Of a stretch of DNA of 64,000 bases, positions 59,505 to 64,000 are shown one piece after another. The stretch is from Sinotaia quadrata. Taxonomy: Eukaryota; Mollusca; Gastropoda; Architaenioglossa; Viviparidae. The DNA lies in NCBI GenBank assembly GCA_028829895.1, contig CM054177.1, positions 73,541,163 to 73,605,162 on the forward strand, written 5' to 3'. The position numbers were made by a program, and so were the translations under genes. The notes beneath the pieces were generated by a model. The model did not search any database. It was not told the origin of the DNA and saw only the letters and a list, made by a program, of their open reading frames with translations. Each line of letters starts with the position of its first letter. Position 1 is the first letter of the stretch.

Positions 59505-59800
59505 ATACGACTGGGTATGTTTATGTCTAAGACCTTCTGCACGTCTATGTGTGTATATATATATATATATGTATGTATAAGATTGACCATATGTACGACA
59601 GGGTATGCATAAAACTGACCGCAAGTACGACTGGAAATGTATAAGAACGACATCAAGTACGACTGGGAATGTATAAGAACGACCTCAAGTACGACTGGGA
59701 ATGTATAAGAACGACATCAAGTACGACTGGGAATGTATAAGAACGACCTCAAGTACGAATGGGTATGCATCAGAATATTTCCTCAAATTATGACTGGGCC
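59505..59800. repeat. 32-bp minisatellite with eroded flanks
   Basis: Clean units GTATAAGAACGACATCAAGT plus ACGACTGGGAAT between about 59635 and 59770, alternating ACATC and ACCTC. Diverged ACGACTGGGTATG units lie on both sides, with a (TA)n at 59557-59570. Confidence 0.9.
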
Positions 59801-59954
59801 TGCATAAAATTAGAAGTGTCTGTGAATATACTAAGTATCATAAAATCGCTATCAAAAGTTTACTAAGCAATGCCATGACAGAAATTAAATAATACAGTTA
59901 TATAATAAATATCGGATTTCCGAGAACCAAACAAATACAGAATCCAACAATACA

Positions 59955-60150
59955 GACAGAAGTAATCGAAACATAATTAGTGACTAGAAGAAGAGTGACA
60001 GAAGTAATGGGAACAAGAACAATAACTACAAGAAGAATGACAGAAGTAATGGGAACAAGAACAATAACTACAAGAAGAATGACAGAAGTAATGGGAACAA
60101 GAACAATAACTACAAGAAGAATGACAGAAGTAATCGAAACGTAAACAACG
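59955..60150. repeat. 42-bp minisatellite
   Basis: Units GAAGTAATGGGAACAAGAAC plus AATAACTACAAGAAGAATGACA, spacing 42 bp (60001, 60043, 60085), about five copies. The minus-strand 14-residue hydrophobic repeat is an artefact. Confidence 0.95.
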
Positions 60151-60545
60151 ACTACTATAAAATTTATAGCAGCAACAATCAAAGGCGAAAAGAAAAGAAA
60201 CCGGAACACGTTTCGCGAATATAAAGCATGGCAGCACAACTCGCAGTATAAAATGTTCAAATGGTAAACTTTTCAAAACTTCCGGTATAATGAAGTTTAG
60301 CAAAGGCGAAAAATATTGCTTCTCTGTCAGCGCGTACTACCACTATTTGTCTCCCCTACAATGTTTTGCAGCATGACACACATTTAAAAAAATAATGAAG
60401 CAGCAAATGTTTCTTTCGTTAAAGTCAATTGCAACAAAACAAGGAGTAAATGTTCATAGCTGGAAGGCAGCGCATTATGTTTCCTTACAATCTGTTTATA
60501 ATCTCATTCTTTCACTTGATAATGTTAAACTCTGCTTCTTAAGAC

Positions 60546-60862
60546 TTTGATTAGACGGTTTGATTAGACGGTTTGATTGGACGGTTTGATTGGACGGTTT
60601 GATTTGACGGTTTGATTGGACGGTTTGATTGGACGGTTTGATTGGACGGTTTGATTGGACGGTTTGATTTGACGGTTTGATTGGACGGTTTGATTTGACG
60701 GTTTGATTGGACGGTTTGATTGGACGGTTTGATTGGACGGTTTGATTGGACGGTTTGATTGGACGGTTTGATTAGACGGTTTGATTAGACGGTTTGATTG
60801 GACGGTTTGATTAGACGGTTTGATTAGACGGTTTGATTGGACGGTTTGATTAGACGGTTTCG
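60546..60862. repeat. 15-bp minisatellite, ~21 copies
   Basis: Unit GACGGTTTGATTGGA. The only variable base is the G/A/T before GACGG (GGACGG, AGACGG, TGACGG). A/T variants are interspersed with runs of G. Confidence 0.95.
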
Positions 60863-61322
60863 ATATAAAATTTATATCACACGGTAATTATGCACTTTGC
60901 ATATATTCTTCCTTCGAGAAAAAAATACGCCTATTGTGACGATTTTGATACGATTTGATACGATTTTCTTGTACTGCAGGTTGCGCTTCATAATGCATGT
61001 GCTTTCGTAGCATAAACACTGAAGGTAGTCCCGTTGTCAAGAGCAAGTAATCCGCTCAGGTGGCAAACGTCAATGTCAGAGTGATCCCAGTAATCCAGCA
61101 TTTGAATCGCCTCAAGTAGTTCTTAGCCTAAAGGTTAGGATACCATTTAATTTCAATAATTTCAAATTCCTTTACAAGTCCTCGGATTTCAGTTTATATT
61201 CTAAAGCAAGCTCAAAGATGTCATATTCAACAACCGGCTTTTTAAATAAAGGAAAACATTATTGAATAACGAACATTTTTCAAAAGTCTGTCATATCTTA
61301 ATTTTAAAAGGGCGAATTCATC
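60863..61322. other. Unique DNA
   Basis: A small GATTTTGATACGATTTGATACGATTTT repeat near 60940-60966. No gene recognised. Confidence 0.4.
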
Positions 61323-61443
<121 letters not shown>

Positions 61444-61603
61444 TAAAATACCTATTCAAAGATGCTTCACACTCAACCACATACATACACATATATTTTC
61501 AATACACACACATTAACATACCTATTACAGATGCATTCACAAACATTAAAATACATACATACACATATATTTACGTACATTCATGTATATTTACACATCT
61601 ATG

Positions 61604-62070
61604 CTGCTGGTGCTGTTAATACTGCTGTATAAGCACTATTATTAATAGCACCACTTCTGCAACGGTTCGGCTGCTGGTGCTGTTAATACTGCTGTATAAG
61701 CACTATTATTAATAGCACCACTTCTGCAACAATACTCCTGCTGCTGGTGCTATTAATACTGCTTTATAAGCACTATTATTAATAGCACACTTGTGCAACA
61801 ACACTTCTGCTTCTGGTGCTGTTAATACTGCTGTACAAGCACTATTATTAATAGCACCACTTCTGCAACAATACTCCTGCTGCTGGTGCTATTAATACTG
61901 CTTTATAAGCACAATTATTAATAGCACACTTGTGCAACAACACTTCTGCTTCTGGTGCTGTTAATACTGCTGTACAAGCACTATTATTAATAGCACCACT
62001 TCTGCAACAATACTTCTGCTGCTGGTGCTGTTAATACTGCTGTACAATCACTTCTGTCACCAGCAACAAT
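61604..62070. repeat. 67-71 bp minisatellite whose unit forms a hairpin
   Basis: Seven units begin near 61604, 61671, 61742, 61810, 61880, 61949 and 62019 with the motif CTGCTGGTGC or CTTCTGGTGC. All but the last hold inverted arms GTGCTRTTAATA and TATTAATAGCAC flanking a smaller TGCTT/AAGCA inverted repeat. In the unit at 61747-61788 both stems are perfect (12 bp and 5 bp). Two unit types alternate (GCTGTACAAGCA versus GCTTTATAAGCA), giving a higher-order dimer on the right. Confidence 0.9.
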
Positions 62071-62139
62071 ACGACTGCTGCTTTCAACTGCTCTTACAAA
62101 AATCTTGCTTCTATTGATGGTATTGCTTTACTCCTCCTA

Positions 62140-62375
62140 TACTTCTTCTTCTACTGCTACTACTACTACTATTGCCATTACTACTGCACTACTACTATTA
62201 TTTTTACTAATGCAGTACTACTATTATTACCATTACTAATGCACTGGTACTATTATTACCATTACTAATGCACTGCTACTATTATTACCATTACTAATGC
62301 ACTACTACTATTATTACCATTACTAATGCACTACTACTATTATTACCATTACTAATGCAATACTAGTATTCTTAG
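62140..62375. repeat. 29-bp minisatellite
   Basis: Unit CTATTATTACCATTACTAAT plus GCACTGGTA, spacing 29 bp (62221, 62250, 62279), about six copies, preceded by CTA/CTT trinucleotide-rich DNA. Confidence 0.95.
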
Positions 62376-62684
62376 TGTGCATTACTAAATTTTGCAGTTA
62401 TACTTATAAGTAAATAAAGTAAAAGGTTTTTTCTCTCCATTGACCAAAACATTTTTCCTGATTTACTCTCTTGCCAGAAGCTTGCGCTCATCCCATATTG
62501 CGAGTTAATACGAATGTAGAGTGTAAGTCGGACGGGAAACATTTTGCTTTACGGTGTACATCTACCTGGAATGTATTGCTTCTTGAGGGTGGAGACACAA
62601 CGAGACAAGGGTACTTTCAAGAGGGATCTCAAGGACAGTCCTTTTAATCAGTACGGCTGAACTGGTGACTTTTTGATACGTTAT

Positions 62685-63096
62685 TTATTTGTTTATTATA
62701 TTTAATTGTTTTATGCTTTCATTTGCATGTGATTCGTAAGACTTGTGGTGGTGGCGGTCATATGTGATCTTGTATTGTGACAGTAATACTGCTGCTGTTT
62801 TCCTATGCGATACTATTATTAATTCTTCAAGCATTTCATTGGAAATGTCTAACTGATTAACTTCAGGTTCTGCCAACTCTGCCTCTGTATGCTCTTCCTT
62901 TAAGAAATGGGGTAAAAATTGCAGACTGGAAAAAAATGGTTTTCGAATGTCTGATTCGTGGTATTTTCATTTCAATATTTTGCACTTGCTTGGCTCGAAT
63001 TTTCACAGTTATCGAACTGTGCTCGATGGAATAGCTTCCCTTTAGACTAGTGAGGTTACATAGTACTTTGATGTTTTTTATCAAAGGTACACCCAA
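62685..63096 (-). pseudogene. Frameshifted reading frame, unrecognised
   Basis: Minus strand. The upstream frame runs from 63096 (MGVPLIKNIKVLCNLTSL) to about 62967. The continuation frame runs from 62966 down to 62685 and includes SSLQFLPHFLKEEHTE, then LDISNEMLEELI. The switch falls at an A4 run near 62965, so a one-base indel would connect them. Together they would be about 135 residues, hydrophilic, with an acidic middle and a basic C-terminus. AATAAA hexamers overlap the stop. I recognise no domain. A degraded transposon or processed gene is possible; so is chance. Confidence 0.2.
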
Positions 63097-64000
63097 GAAA
63101 TTATTTCATTCTCGAAAGTGTAAGATTTCCTATTAATTGGACTAACTATAGGGATAATGTCATTCTCTAAATGATTTGTCCACGTACACTGCGTCCACAC
63201 TGAACAACAGATAAATATAGTCAGCAGGATGCTAAGGTACAGGCCGTGCGGATAGATGGGAAAGCAGTATGTAATATAATTGTGAAAGGATCTCAGGGTA
63301 CATTGTGTACGAGTATTTAATTGATTATGTCCCTTACAAACTTGTGATTAAAATCAATACAAAGCTGGCCTTCCCTAATGATTTTGAACGTTGCGTTTTT
63401 ATTAGAGGAAATGATTGGCTTATGGTGTAAATTATTATAGAAGATAATCAACTTTTATCAACCAGAAGGGGTGGGGTAGGGGGAGGCAAATTTCACTACA
63501 GCTGAAACATTTAATACAATATTTTATTTTTAATAAAAACTGAACCGAGCACAGTAATAATTGACTAAAATTTAAATTCTACCTTTTGACAAAGCACACA
63601 ATATTTGAGTAGCCTGTTACAACATTTAGATGTTAGGACAGTAATGATTGCATTTTGCTCGTGTGTGTCATTTCGGAGTACAGACATTAACAAAACCGTT
63701 CGTTTCACTCCTGAATTCACAATGTTATGACATTGTACACTGTCAAAGTCCATACTATGTTGAATTATACAAACAGCAATTATTAATTATAAATTATATC
63801 ATTTGAAATTACGCAAAACATATGATTATAGAGTCCAAGTTCAGACTCAGTCCATGAGTTAATAACTATCCAGGTGTTGATACATTAAGGTCCACTCCTT
63901 TAATTGTATATAATTAGATGATTCATCAAAATACTGAGTAGTGGCAAGACCACAAAAGAATAATTAATTAAAACAAGACAATATCTTTAATTCATTGCAT
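63097..64000. other. Unique AT-rich DNA to window end
   Basis: A G-rich patch GGGGTGGGGTAGGGGGAGG lies at 63469-63487. No gene recognised. Confidence 0.4.

Noticed and set aside
63469..63487. Canonical G-quadruplex
   Set aside because: Only three G runs of three or more; the fourth run is GG.

Overview
The window looks like non-coding, intergenic or intronic DNA of an animal. It is AT-rich, has no dense ORFs, operons or ribosome-binding sites, and carries very long (CA)n, (GA)n and (GATA)n microsatellites, dozens of minisatellites and degenerate transposon relics. A mollusc is my best guess, from this microsatellite/minisatellite style plus a ZBED/SCAND3-type hAT relic. That is an inference; no sequence here fixes the species. 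I found no complete, recognisable protein-coding gene, no rRNA and no convincing tRNA.

Layout. 1-5.8 kb: CRE-bearing minisatellite, microsatellites, and three consecutive arrays (39 bp, about 24-30 bp, 23 bp). 6.8-8.3 kb: the longest copy of a dispersed repeat, called family A here. 9-16.8 kb: about ten short arrays and a decayed reading frame. 17-29 kb: mostly unique DNA, with a possible promoter/first exon on the minus strand near 23.5 kb and a 46-bp array at 27 kb. 29.5-33.6 kb: a T-rich block, two minus-strand family A copies and an A/C-rich open region. 35-45.8 kb: large arrays (20, 32, 44, 46, 23, 34 and 46 bp), a candidate terminal exon at 38.7 kb and a split 23-bp array. 47.5-53.6 kb: a 57-bp array, a hAT transposase fragment fused to a family A copy, further arrays, and a 537-bp non-autonomous hAT-like element inserted in a 35-bp array. 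54-64 kb: long CT/CA and GATA tracts, a fifth family A copy, five further arrays including one whose unit is a hairpin, and a frameshifted reading frame at the right end.

By my own tally of the spans listed, about 40 separate minisatellite arrays cover about 12 kb, close to one fifth of the window. Nearly all are unrelated in sequence to one another. Family A (five copies, modular deletions) and the hAT-like element are the clearest mobile-DNA signals. The candidate exons are unrecognised and rest on open frame, splice-like and poly(A)-like signals only, so they carry low confidence.
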